Below, piece by piece: positions 33,338 to 40,401 of a stretch of DNA of 64,000 nt. The translations under genes were made by a program, and so were the position numbers. Source of the stretch: Streptomyces barkulensis (GTDB lineage: Bacteria > Actinomycetota > Actinomycetes > Streptomycetales > Streptomycetaceae); NCBI RefSeq assembly GCF_002843305.1, contig NZ_PGSG01000087.1:62001-126000 (forward strand), given 5' to 3'. Position 1 is the first letter of the stretch; each line of letters opens with the position of its first letter. The notes beneath the pieces were generated by a model. The model saw only the letters and a list, made by a program, of their open reading frames with translations. It was not told the DNA's origin and did not search any database.

Positions 33338-33344
33338 GCGCGCC

Positions 33345-34289
33345 ATGGACGATCTGCTGCCCCCGCCCGCCCGCGTCTTCGTCGCGGGACACCGCGGCCT
33401 GGTCGGCTCCGCCGTCGCCCGGCGCCTGTCCGCCCGGGGCTACGAGGTGCTGACCCGCACCCGCGCCGAACTCGACCTGCGCGACGGCGCGGCCACCGCC
33501 GCGTATCTGCGCGACGTCCGGCCCGACGCCGTGGTCCTGGCCGCCGCGAAGGTGGGCGGGATCATGGCCAACAGCACCTTCCCCGTGCAGTTCCTGGAGG
33601 ACAACCTCCGCATCCAGCTCGGCGTGATCGGCGGCGCCCACGCCGCCGGGGTACGCCGGCTGCTCTTCCTCGGGTCGAGCTGCATCTACCCCAAGCACGC
33701 CGAACAGCCGATCACCGAGAGCGCCCTGCTGACCGGCCCGCTGGAGCCGACGAACCAGGCGTACGCCGTCGCCAAGATCGCCGGCATCGTTCAGGTCCAG
33801 TCCTACCGGCGGCAGTTCGGCGCCTCCTACATATCGGCGATGCCCACCAACCTCTACGGGCCCGGCGACAACTTCGACCCCGAGACCTCGCACGTCCTGC
33901 CCGCGCTCATCCGCCGCTTCCACGAGGCGCGCGAGAAGGGCGCGAAGGAGGTGGTGCTGTGGGGCACCGGCAGCCCCCGCCGCGAGTTCCTGCACGTGGA
34001 CGATCTGGCCGCCGCCTGCGAGGTGCTGCTGCGCCGCTACGACGGTGACGAGCCGGTCAACGTCGGCTGCGGCGAGGACCTGACGATCCGCGAACTGGCC
34101 GAGCTGGTCGCCTCGGTGGTGGGTTACCAGGGCCGGATCGCCTTCGACCCCGCCAAGCCGGACGGCACCCCGCGCAAGCTGCTCGACGTCGGCCGGATGA
34201 GGGCGCTGGGCTGGTCCCCCTCGATCGGCCTGGCCGAGGGGATCGCCGCCACCCACCGCGCCTGGCGCGGGGCGGCCGAGCCGCTCTGA
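33345..34289 (+). CDS. fcl: GDP-L-fucose synthase
   Basis: 314 residues, extended SDR. VFVAGHRGLVGSAVARRL is the NADP site; AAAKVGGIMANSTFPVQFLEDNL, FLGSSCIYPKHAEQPITE (active-site Ser/Cys region), YAVAKIAGI (Tyr-x3-Lys), NLYGPGDNF and GTGSPRREFLHVDDLA are diagnostic for GDP-4-keto-6-deoxymannose 3,5-epimerase-4-reductase. Completes GDP-fucose synthesis with gmd. Divergent from gmd with a 137-bp spacer, so both may be controlled together. Start chosen by the -10 box position. Confidence 0.95.
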   Translation: MDDLLPPPARVFVAGHRGLVGSAVARRLSARGYEVLTRTRAELDLRDGAATAAYLRDVRPDAVVLAAAKVGGIMANSTFPVQFLEDNLRIQLGVIGGAHAAGVRRLLFLGSSCIYPKHAEQPITESALLTGPLEPTNQAYAVAKIAGIVQVQSYRRQFGASYISAMPTNLYGPGDNFDPETSHVLPALIRRFHEAREKGAKEVVLWGTGSPRREFLHVDDLAAACEVLLRRYDGDEPVNVGCGEDLTIRELAELVASVVGYQGRIAFDPAKPDGTPRKLLDVGRMRALGWSPSIGLAEGIAATHRAWRGAAEPL

Positions 34290-34380
34290 TCCGGCCGCCC
34301 CGCCCGCCCCGGCGTCCGCCCGGCCGTTCCCGGGGCGTGTCGCGGAAGTCCCGTCCGCGGGGCGGCGCCAGGCGCGCGCC

Positions 34381-35844
34381 CTAGTACGCGCCACGGGCGC
34401 TCACCACGGCGCGGAAGGTGCGGGCCAGGACACCGAAGTCCCCGGCGTAGGACCAGTTGTCCACGTACCTCAGATCGAGCGCGACGGTCTCGTCCCACGA
34501 CAGGTCGGACCGTCCGCTGACCTGCCACAGCCCCGTGATCCCCGGCTTGACCGACAGTCTGCGCAGCTCGGTGTCGTCATAGCGCTCCACCTCCTCGGGC
34601 AGCGGCGGGCGCGGTCCCACCAGCGACATGTGGCCGGCCAGCACGTTGAACAGCTGGGGCAGCTCGTCCAGGGAGTAGTGGCGCAGAAAGCGGCCCAGCC
34701 GGGTGACCCGGGGGTCCTCGCGGATCTTGAACATCGCCCCGTCGTGCTCGTTCGCCGCCTCCAGCGCCGGGCGCATCCGGTCGGCGGCCTCCACCATCGT
34801 GCGGAACTTCCACATCGGAAACGGCCGCCGCCCCTGTCCGACGCGGAGCTGCCGGTAGATCACCGGCCCCGGCGACGACAGACGCACCGCCGCCGCCACG
34901 CCCAGCAGGACGGGCGAGAGCACCACGGCCAGCAGCAGCGCGCCCACCCGGTCGGTGATCCGCTTGAGCAGTACCGGCAGTCCCCGCCGGGGCGCCGGCT
35001 CCACATGGAGCACGGTCATCCCCGCGGCCCGGGTCAGCCGCAGCCTGCGCCGCGAGACGTCGACGAGGCCGGGCACGACGGCCAGACTCCGGCCGTCGTC
35101 GTGCAGGGCCCAGGCCAGCCGGCGCAGCCCCTCGGCCGTCGTCCACCGTCCGGGGACGGCGAAGACCGTGTCGGCGTCGAGTTCCGCCGCGCGTTCGAGG
35201 ACGGTGGCGGTGCCCACCGTTCCCTCGGCCTTCCCGGCGTCCCCGGGCCCCCCGGGCACACAGCCGCCGACCACCACGTACTCGCCGTCGGTACGGACAC
35301 CCATCCGGGCCGTCAGACCGTCCGCGGCCCCCGCCTCCCCCACCACCAGCACCCGCCGCAGCCCCCGCGCCCGGCGCCGCCGTGCCAGGGTGCGCCGGTA
35401 GGCCAGTCTGCGGTGGGCGGCGGTCAGCGCCAGGCAGGGAAGGAGCGCGGGCAGCCACGCTCCGGCCGACACCTCCAGCCGCGCCGCCACGCACACCGCG
35501 GCGAGCAGGCCCAGCATCGCCAGCCAGTCGCGGAACACCGGCAGCACGGCTCCGCTCTCCCCCGCCTCCTGTGCCGCGTAGCGCCCCCTCAGCGCCGCGA
35601 TCAGCGGCCACGCGGCGCCGACGACCGCGGCGGCCGGCAGCGGGCCCGGCCCTCCCCCCGCGGCGCCCAGCGCACCGGCCGGCAGCGCGGCGCCGAGCAG
35701 GTCCACCGCCAGAGCCGGTGGAATGCGCCGGCCGGCCCCCGGTCTCTCCCTCGTCCTGCGCTTCCCGTCCCGCGCGCGAACGCGCAACGGCTCGGTTAAG
35801 TGCGCGGGCGCTTCGGCGACCCGCGTTCCGGCAGCCTCGAACAA
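34381..35844 (-). CDS. Undecaprenyl-phosphate sugar phosphotransferase (initiating, WcaJ/WbaP-like)
   Basis: 487 residues. The N-terminal part has four predicted helices (ALAVDLLGAALPAGALGAA onward) and a soluble CoA-binding-like region (RVLVVGEAGAADGL). The C-terminal catalytic domain is canonical: KRITDRVGALLLAVVLSP with the membrane helix, MWKFRTM, DPRVTRLGRFLRHYSLDELPQLFNVL, MSLVGPRPPLPEEV and PGITGLWQVSGRSDLSWDE. It transfers a phospho-hexose from a nucleotide sugar to undecaprenyl phosphate and so starts repeat-unit synthesis. TTG 35844 has GGGGGG 8-9 nt upstream and is the best start. It is a monocistronic unit with its own regulatory region. Confidence 0.93.
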   Translation of the reverse strand: MFEAAGTRVAEAPAHLTEPLRVRARDGKRRTRERPGAGRRIPPALAVDLLGAALPAGALGAAGGGPGPLPAAAVVGAAWPLIAALRGRYAAQEAGESGAVLPVFRDWLAMLGLLAAVCVAARLEVSAGAWLPALLPCLALTAAHRRLAYRRTLARRRRARGLRRVLVVGEAGAADGLTARMGVRTDGEYVVVGGCVPGGPGDAGKAEGTVGTATVLERAAELDADTVFAVPGRWTTAEGLRRLAWALHDDGRSLAVVPGLVDVSRRRLRLTRAAGMTVLHVEPAPRRGLPVLLKRITDRVGALLLAVVLSPVLLGVAAAVRLSSPGPVIYRQLRVGQGRRPFPMWKFRTMVEAADRMRPALEAANEHDGAMFKIREDPRVTRLGRFLRHYSLDELPQLFNVLAGHMSLVGPRPPLPEEVERYDDTELRRLSVKPGITGLWQVSGRSDLSWDETVALDLRYVDNWSYAGDFGVLARTFRAVVSARGAY

Positions 35845-36016
35845 GGCCCTGCCCCCCTACTCGGTCGGCGTCCCCTTCCCCCGCTCGGCCGGCTGGTGCC
35901 AGCTTTGCATTCGCCTCCGTACTGAGTGTGAAGACTAGAACACACTTGCCGATTTCCGCGGCTGTTTACCTAAGTTGTCGATATCCGCGGCTTCGGGTTC
36001 ACATGGCGCCCGGAGA
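35845..36016. promoter_or_regulatory. Regulatory region of the initiating sugar transferase
   Basis: 172 bp, distinctly AT-richer around 35905-35995. It holds the inverted repeat AGTGTG-10nt-CACACT (35925-35946), 81 bp upstream of the TTG, and two direct repeats CGATTTCCGCGGCT (35950-35963) and CGATATCCGCGGCT (35979-35992), 29 bp apart and 13/14 identical. These look like regulator binding sites for the polysaccharide priming enzyme; the regulator is not known. Confidence 0.5.
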
Positions 36017-36670
36017 TCACCCGCGGGTGTCCGGTCGTGTTCCCCGCCCGGCCCCGTACGCCTCGCCGCCCAGCTCCAGCCGGGCGGTGCCCGCGGTGGC
36101 GTCGGCGAGCCAGGAGCGGAAGGCGGCGACCTCGGCCTCGGGCAGCCCCACCTCGATGGCGACCTCGGCGCCGTAGTGCACGCCGCGCACATCCCGGCCG
36201 CCGGTGCGCAGCTCGTTCTCGACCCGGCCCGCCCTCTGATGGTCCACCGTGACCGTGACCAGCCGCATCCGCCGCCGGGTGACGGTGCCCAGCGCGTCGA
36301 GGGCCTCGCCGACCGCACCGCCGTAGGCCCGGATCAGCCCGCCGGCGCCCAGCTTCACCCCGCCGAAGTAGCGGGTGACGACCGCGACGGCGTAGCGGAC
36401 CTCGCGGCGCAGCAGCATCTGGAGCATGGGCACGCCGGCCGTGCCGCCGGGCTCCCCGTCGTCGCTCGCCTTCTGCACACCGGCGTCGGCGCCGATGACG
36501 TAGGCCCAGCAGTTGTGGGTGGCGTCCGCGTGCCGCTCGCGCACCCGGGCGACGAACGCCCGCGCCTCCTCCTCGGTGGCGGCGGGCGCGAGCGCGCAGA
36601 TGAAGCGCGACCTGTTCACCTCGGTCTCGTGCACGCCCTCGCCCGCGACCGTCACATACTGCTCCCGCAT
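36017..36670 (-). CDS. YigZ/IMPACT family protein
   Basis: 217 residues. EVNRSRFICALAPAATEEEARAFVARVRERHADATHNCWAYVIG, DDGEPGGTAGVPMLQML and AVVTRYFGGVKLGAGGLIRAYG are diagnostic of the YigZ/IMPACT family (UPF0029 N-domain plus a small C-domain). Bacterial members are soluble, of uncertain role in translation or amino-acid metabolism. The start ATG 36670 is supported by a TAGGGT -10 hexamer 7 nt upstream, so the transcript is probably leaderless. Divergent from a CoA-binding protein gene. Confidence 0.92.
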   Translation of the reverse strand: MREQYVTVAGEGVHETEVNRSRFICALAPAATEEEARAFVARVRERHADATHNCWAYVIGADAGVQKASDDGEPGGTAGVPMLQMLLRREVRYAVAVVTRYFGGVKLGAGGLIRAYGGAVGEALDALGTVTRRRMRLVTVTVDHQRAGRVENELRTGGRDVRGVHYGAEVAIEVGLPEAEVAAFRSWLADATAGTARLELGGEAYGAGRGTRPDTRG

Positions 36671-36677
36671 TCGGCCC

Positions 36678-36683
36678 ACCCTA
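36678..36683 (-). promoter_or_regulatory. -10 hexamer TAGGGT, leaderless yigZ-like transcript
   Basis: On the minus strand TAGGGT is followed by 7 nt and ATG 36670; no ribosome binding site. Confidence 0.45.
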
Positions 36684-36731
36684 CGGTCCGCCCCGGGGAA
36701 TGGCCCGGCCGGGCCGCCGGTTGGCAGGGGC

Positions 36732-37139
36732 ATGTACGGAGATTCGGAGACAGTCCGCAGGATTCTGACCGAGGCCGGCGACACCTGGGCGGTGGTCGGC
36801 CTGTCGTCCAACCGCGACCGCGCGGCCTGGGGCGTGGCCGCCACGCTCCAGCGGTTCGGCAAGCGGATCGTGCCCGTCCACCCCAAGGCGGAGACAGTGC
36901 ACGGCGAGCGGGGCTACGCCTCCCTGGCCGAGATCCCCTTCCCCGTCGACGTCGTGGACGTGTTCGTCAACTCCGCGCTGGCGGGCGGCGTCGCGGACGA
37001 GGCGGTGGCGGTCGGGGCGAAGGCCGTCTGGTTCCAGCTCGGCGTGGTCGACGAGGCGGCCTGTGAGCGGACCCGCGCGGCGGGCCTGGAGATGGTGATG
37101 GACCGCTGCCCGGCCATCGAGATCCCGCGCCTGGGCTGA
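36732..37139 (+). CDS. CoA-binding domain protein (YccU-like)
   Basis: 135 residues forming a single Rossmann CoA-binding domain: WAVVGLSSNRDRAAWGVAATLQRFGKRIVPVHPKAE, LAEIPFPVDVVDVFVNS, KAVWFQLGVVDEAACERTRAAGLEMVMDRCPAIEIPRL. Same family as YccU and the CoA-binding half of succinyl-CoA synthetase; a small-molecule or protein partner is unknown. AGGGG lies close upstream of ATG 36732. It ends before a strong bidirectional terminator. Confidence 0.9.
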   Translation: MYGDSETVRRILTEAGDTWAVVGLSSNRDRAAWGVAATLQRFGKRIVPVHPKAETVHGERGYASLAEIPFPVDVVDVFVNSALAGGVADEAVAVGAKAVWFQLGVVDEAACERTRAAGLEMVMDRCPAIEIPRLG

Positions 37140-37147
37140 GCGCCCGA

Positions 37148-37191
37148 GAGCGGGTGTCCCGACCGCCGGACGGCGGTCGGGACGCCCGCTC
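37148..37191. terminator. Bidirectional hairpin terminator
   Basis: Stem of 20 bp (one G-T wobble) with loop GGAC; arms 37148-37167 and 37172-37191, core GTCCCGACCGCC. It lies 8 bp after the CoA-binding gene and 9 bp before the end of the convergent MDR gene. Confidence 0.8.
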
Positions 37192-37200
37192 CGCGCGGAG

Positions 37201-38208
37201 TCAGGGCAGTTCCAGCACCAGCTTGCCGACGTTCTCCCCCCGGAAGAGCATCCGCAGCGTCTCGGGGAAGTCGTCCACGGTCCCCTTGACCACGTGCTCC
37301 TTGACCTTGACGCGGCCCTCGCCGATCCAGCCGGCGATCTCCTGCGCGGCCTGCCCGTAGCGCTTGGCGTAGTCGAAGACCACGAAGCCCTCCATCCGGG
37401 CCCGGCGGACCAGCAGGGACAGGTAGTTGGACGGGCCCTTGACCGGAGTGGCGTTGTTGTACTGGCTGATCGCGCCGCAGATCACCACGCGGGCGTGCAT
37501 CGCCAGCCGGGCGAGCGCGGCGTCCAGGATGTCACCTCCGACGTTGTCGAAGTAGACGTCGATGCCGTCCGGCGCGTACTCGCGCAGCGCCTTGCGCACG
37601 TCCTGCGCCCGGTAGTCGATCGCCGCGTCGAAGCCCAGCTCACCGGTGAGCATCGCGCACTTGTGCGGCCCTCCGGCGATGCCCACGACCCGGCAGCCCT
37701 TCGCCTTGGCGATCTGCCCGGCGATGGTGCCCACCGCGCCCGCGGCGCCGGAGACCACCACGGTCTCGCCCTCCTTGAGCGCCCCGACGTCCAGCAGGCC
37801 GAAGTACGCCGTCATGCCGGGCATGCCCAGCGCGCCCAGGTATGTCGAGGGCGGGGCGAGCGCGGTGTCGACCTTCATCGCGCCCCTGCCGTCGGAGACG
37901 ACGTACTCCTGGACTCCGAACGTGCCCACCACATGGTCGCCGGGCCGGTAGTCGGGGTGGTCGGACGCGGTGACCTCGACGACCGATCCCGCGCGCATCA
38001 CCTCGCCGATGCCGACGGGCGGCAGGTAGGAGGGACGGTCGTCGAGCCATCCCCGCATGGCGGGGTCCAGCGAGATGACACGGGTGCGGCCCGCGAAGCG
38101 GCCCGGCCCGGGATCCTCCACGGGCACCGAGCGGTGCTCCCAGTCCTCGGGCTTCACCTCTCCGGTGGGGCGGGCCGCCAGGCGGATCTGACGGTTGGTC
38201 GCTGGCAT
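37201..38208 (-). CDS. NADP-dependent medium-chain reductase (CurA/leukotriene B4 dehydrogenase-like)
   Basis: 335 residues of the zinc-free MDR family. N-terminal RQIRLAARPTGEVKPEDW and DPAMRGWL are hallmarks of the prostaglandin/alkenal reductase group; VVVSGAAGAVGTIAGQIAKAKGCRVVGIAGG is the NADP-binding site; VYFDNVGGDILDAAL and EGFVVFDYAKRYGQAAQEIAGWIGEGRVKVKEHVVKG finish the pattern. It reduces alpha,beta-unsaturated carbonyls. AGGAGGCCCC precedes ATG 38208. A TetR-type operator overlaps its promoter, so it is probably induced by a small molecule; the repressor gene is not in the window. Confidence 0.93.
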   Translation of the reverse strand: MPATNRQIRLAARPTGEVKPEDWEHRSVPVEDPGPGRFAGRTRVISLDPAMRGWLDDRPSYLPPVGIGEVMRAGSVVEVTASDHPDYRPGDHVVGTFGVQEYVVSDGRGAMKVDTALAPPSTYLGALGMPGMTAYFGLLDVGALKEGETVVVSGAAGAVGTIAGQIAKAKGCRVVGIAGGPHKCAMLTGELGFDAAIDYRAQDVRKALREYAPDGIDVYFDNVGGDILDAALARLAMHARVVICGAISQYNNATPVKGPSNYLSLLVRRARMEGFVVFDYAKRYGQAAQEIAGWIGEGRVKVKEHVVKGTVDDFPETLRMLFRGENVGKLVLELP

Positions 38209-38238
38209 GGGGCCTCCTGCTCGATCAAGACTCCCTGC

Positions 38239-38244
38239 ACCGTA
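38239..38244 (-). promoter_or_regulatory. -10 hexamer TACGGT of the MDR reductase gene
   Basis: On the minus strand TACGGT lies about 30 nt upstream of ATG 38208, after a TCGACC element at 18-nt spacing (38262-38267). The operator sits between and over them. Confidence 0.45.
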
Positions 38245-38260
38245 CCGACCGGTAGGTACG
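38241..38260. promoter_or_regulatory. TetR-type operator
   Basis: CGTACCGACCGGTAGGTACG is a 20-bp palindrome with 9 of 10 pairs matched; the core ACCGACCGGT is typical of many TetR-family operators. It overlaps the -10 box of the MDR reductase gene, a position suited to repression. Confidence 0.65.
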
Positions 38261-38335
38261 AGGTCGATGTGATCTGCGGCACATTCGGCCCGGAGTGGAC
38301 CCGGAGCGGCCCGGAGCGGTCCCGGCCGTCAGTGG

Positions 38336-38584
38336 TCAGCCGTCGGGCAGCCGGCCCACGAAGCGGCGCCTGATCAGCCGCCGCTCGGCCGCGGTGGTGC
38401 CGCCCCACACCCCCTCGGTCTCGCCGTGCCTGACGGCCCAGTCCCTGCACTGGTACATGACGGGGCAGCCGAGGCAGACGGCCCGGGCCCGGGCCGTCTG
38501 CCGCTCGGCCGGGCCGCCGTCGCCGAGGGGGAAGAAGAGTTCGGGATCCTCGCCGCGGCATGCCGCGGACTCACGCCAGCCCAT
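38336..38584 (-). CDS. WhiB-like (Wbl) iron-sulfur transcription factor
   Basis: 82 residues. Four cysteines at 9, 37, 40 and 46 (C-x27-C-x2-C-x5-C) would hold a [4Fe-4S] cluster; EDPELFFP and the G-rich turn GVWGGTT followed by a basic helix AERRLIRRRF complete the Wbl pattern. Wbl proteins bind sigma factor region 4 and tune developmental, redox or antibiotic-resistance genes in actinobacteria. The sequence resembles the short WhiB1/WblE type but differs in the loop, so the orthologue cannot be named. It lies alone, 127 bp before the MDR operator region. Confidence 0.93.
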   Translation of the reverse strand: MGWRESAACRGEDPELFFPLGDGGPAERQTARARAVCLGCPVMYQCRDWAVRHGETEGVWGGTTAAERRLIRRRFVGRLPDG

Positions 38585-38762
38585 GTCAGCGCAGCGGTCG
38601 CGGGGGACGGGACGGCCGCCGGGAAACCGCCCGGCACGCGCGGAAGGGGAAGAAGTCGGGAACGCTCACCGGAACCTCCGAGGGATCGGGGCGGCCCGCG
38701 GGCGGGCAGCCCGAAGATCCCCGCGGCACACTGGTGCGCCGCGGAGCCCGGCAGGGGCGTTG

Positions 38763-38774
38763 ATATTCAAATAT
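38763..38774. promoter_or_regulatory. AT palindrome ATATTCAAATAT upstream of wbl
   Basis: Perfect 5-bp arms around CA, inside a 16-bp A/T island in DNA that is otherwise extremely GC-rich, about 180 bp upstream of the WhiB-like ATG and 29 bp after the SRPBCC stop. Candidate regulator site or UP-like element. Confidence 0.4.
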
Positions 38775-38802
38775 AAAGGGATGTTCTGGTTTCCGGCGAA
38801 GG

Positions 38803-39204
38803 TCATGCTCCGGACCGGGCCCTCACCAGACGGCGCAGGGCGAGCCGGGCCGGACCCGCGTAGAGGACGAGCGCCGGAAGCGGCCCCTCCATGCGCAGCT
38901 CGGTGCCGGTCCGCCCGTCGGGCAGGACGACGACCGCGTGGTGCAGGCGCATCCGTACGGGACCGGTCCTCACCCGCCAGGTCCACCGCCGCCGCGCCTC
39001 GCTGACCTCCTCGACCGCGAAGGCGACCGGCACTCCCGGCAGCGAGACGACCTCGCCCTCCATCCCGGGCTCGATGCGGTCGCCGCGCACGCGCACGGAC
39101 CGGATCTGCGGGGACCAGGTGGGCCACAGCCCCGGACGCGCGTAACGTTCCCACACGTCCTCGGCCGGGGCCCGCCCGGTCGCCCGCAGTGTCATCCGTG
39201 CCAT
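38803..39204 (-). CDS. SRPBCC (START/Bet v1-like) ligand-binding protein
   Basis: 133 residues of the polyketide cyclase/SRPBCC type: GRAPAEDVWERYARPGLWPTWSPQIRSVR at the start (strand-helix-helix with the W-P-x-W), GMEGEVVSLPGVPVAFAVEEV and WRVRTGPVRMRLHHAVVVL in the sheet. These small hydrophobic-cavity proteins bind or modify lipophilic molecules; no catalytic residues can be named. GAGGAG lies 10 nt before ATG 39204. Confidence 0.85.
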   Translation of the reverse strand: MARMTLRATGRAPAEDVWERYARPGLWPTWSPQIRSVRVRGDRIEPGMEGEVVSLPGVPVAFAVEEVSEARRRWTWRVRTGPVRMRLHHAVVVLPDGRTGTELRMEGPLPALVLYAGPARLALRRLVRARSGA

Positions 39205-39264
39205 ACCGGCCGGCTCCTCGTCATGGAGGGACGGCCGGGCACGGCATGTGCCGGGCCGCTCCCC

Positions 39265-39636
39265 TCACCCGTCGGAGTAGCTGAGTTCCCCCAGAGTCCA
39301 ACTGCTCACCTCGCCGATGGCGACGCGGTACATGCCGCCGGTGTCGGGGAGACCGTAGCTTCCCTGGAGGATGCGTGCGACGTGCAGGTGCAGATGGGTG
39401 GGCCTGCCACCGCCGTGCCGGTCGTCCTCCCCGGACGACCCGAACAGCTCGGCGAACGGCTTCAGGCGCTCGGAGTCCCGCAGGACCTCGGCGACCCGCG
39501 CCTTCCAGACGGCCTCGGGCGCCAGCCTGCCGGTGATGACCGCGCCGGGGACCACCACGGTGAGGGGCATCTGGTTGCTCCGCTCGGACTCCACCTTCTC
39601 GGCGATGGAGACGAGCAGGTCATCGTGGTTAGACAT
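39265..39636 (-). CDS. Conserved hypothetical, possibly GvpU-like
   Basis: 123 residues: DDLLVSIAEKVESERSNQMPLTVVVPGAVITGRL, a helical middle and HLHLHVARILQGSYGLPDTGGMYRVAIGEVSSWTLGEL. The organisation (a strand with an ITGRL turn, followed by beta-rich end) resembles proteins annotated as gas-vesicle accessory GvpU in actinomycetes, but no gvp genes are nearby and I cannot confirm this. ATG 39636 has a TACTCT hexamer 6 nt upstream, so the mRNA is probably leaderless. Soluble; no cofactor motif. Confidence 0.7.
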   Translation of the reverse strand: MSNHDDLLVSIAEKVESERSNQMPLTVVVPGAVITGRLAPEAVWKARVAEVLRDSERLKPFAELFGSSGEDDRHGGGRPTHLHLHVARILQGSYGLPDTGGMYRVAIGEVSSWTLGELSYSDG

Positions 39637-39642
39637 GCGGGC

Positions 39643-39648
39643 AGAGTA
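39643..39648 (-). promoter_or_regulatory. -10 hexamer TACTCT, leaderless transcript
   Basis: Minus-strand TACTCT followed by 6 nt and ATG 39636. Confidence 0.45.
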
Positions 39649-39664
39649 GCGTCCGCGGCGGTGA

Positions 39665-40228
39665 TCAGTCGCCGGTGCGGGTGGCATGGAGGCCCAGACC
39701 ACCGAGCACTCGCGCTCCGGGCAGTCCGGCCAGGGCCTTACCGGGCACCAGCAGTTTGCCGCGGCGGCGCCCGGATCCGACGACGGCGTACGGGGTGTCG
39801 GCGACCGCCGCGTCCACCAGCAGGGGCCAGCCGGGGGGCAGGCCGACCGGGGTGATGCCGCCGTACTCCATGCCGGACTCGCCTACGGCCGTCTCCATGG
39901 GCGCGAACGAGGCCTTGCGGGCGCCCAGTTCGCGCCGGACGGTGCGATTGACGTCGGCACGGGTGTGGGCGAGGACGACGCAGGCGGCCAGGGTGGTCTC
40001 CTGGCCGCGGCGGGCCGCGACGACCACGCAGTTGGCGGACTGCTCGGGCGGGATGCCGTGGACCTCGCCGAAGCGGGCGGTGTCGGCGTCGTCCGGGTCG
40101 CTGTCCACGTAGACGATCCCGTCGGCCGGCACGGGGCCGCGCAGCGCGGCGGCGACCGGCGGGGCCAGCAGGTCGAGCTTGTCGGTGACCGGCCAGGCGT
40201 CGGTGAAGTTCCCGATGGGGGCGCGCAT
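39665..40228 (-). CDS. YbaK/EbsC (aminoacyl-tRNA deacylase) family protein
   Basis: 187 residues. VYVDSDPDDADTARFGEVHGIPPEQSANCVVVAARRGQE, LAHTRADVNRTVRRELGARKASFAPMETAVGESGMEYGGITPVGLPPGW and LLVDAAVADTPYAVVGSGRRRGKL fit the YbaK/ProX fold, which hydrolyses mischarged aminoacyl-tRNA. The conserved lysine (GARKASF) and GGITPVGLP loop are present. Start ATG 40228 is fixed by a TAGCGT hexamer 7 nt upstream; an ATG at 40237 lies inside that hexamer region and is rejected. Confidence 0.9.
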   Translation of the reverse strand: MRAPIGNFTDAWPVTDKLDLLAPPVAAALRGPVPADGIVYVDSDPDDADTARFGEVHGIPPEQSANCVVVAARRGQETTLAACVVLAHTRADVNRTVRRELGARKASFAPMETAVGESGMEYGGITPVGLPPGWPLLVDAAVADTPYAVVGSGRRRGKLLVPGKALAGLPGARVLGGLGLHATRTGD

Positions 40229-40235
40229 GGCGTGC

Positions 40236-40241
40236 ACGCTA
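40236..40241 (-). promoter_or_regulatory. -10 hexamer TAGCGT, leaderless ybaK-like transcript
   Basis: Minus-strand TAGCGT followed by 7 nt and ATG 40228. Confidence 0.5.
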
Positions 40242-40305
40242 GCAGCCGCCCGGGCGTCCTCCGCGCGGGGCGGACTCGGGGGCGGGGCGGGCTGGGCGGC
40301 GAGGG

Positions 40306-40401
40306 TCAGAGCCAGTGGTTGCGGGCGACGTACAGCAGCAGTGCCAGGCCGTGCAGGGCGACGGCGAAGAGCAGCAGCAGGCGCAGGGTCCGGTTGCTCA
40401 T
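40306..40401 (-). CDS. 31-residue single-span membrane peptide
   Basis: A short gene: MSNRTLRLLLLFAVALHGLA then LLLYVARNHWL. One hydrophobic helix with a positively charged start and a short basic end, topology N-in. Its ATG overlaps the stop of the acyltransferase gene upstream (ATGA), the same coupling used throughout this window, and third-position G/C is almost complete. I do not recognise the family. It may stabilise or anchor the acyltransferase or a membrane acceptor (inference). Confidence 0.6.
   Translation of the reverse strand: MSNRTLRLLLLFAVALHGLALLLYVARNHWL

Noticed and set aside
34294..34366. Hairpin between fcl and the sugar transferase (10-bp arms, 53-nt loop)
   Set aside because: Loop is too long and arms of pure G/C are expected often by chance here; not listed as a terminator.
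39265..39702. Gas-vesicle gene cluster
   Set aside because: Only one weakly GvpU-like protein is present; no gvpA, gvpF/L, gvpJ or gvpN-like genes are nearby.
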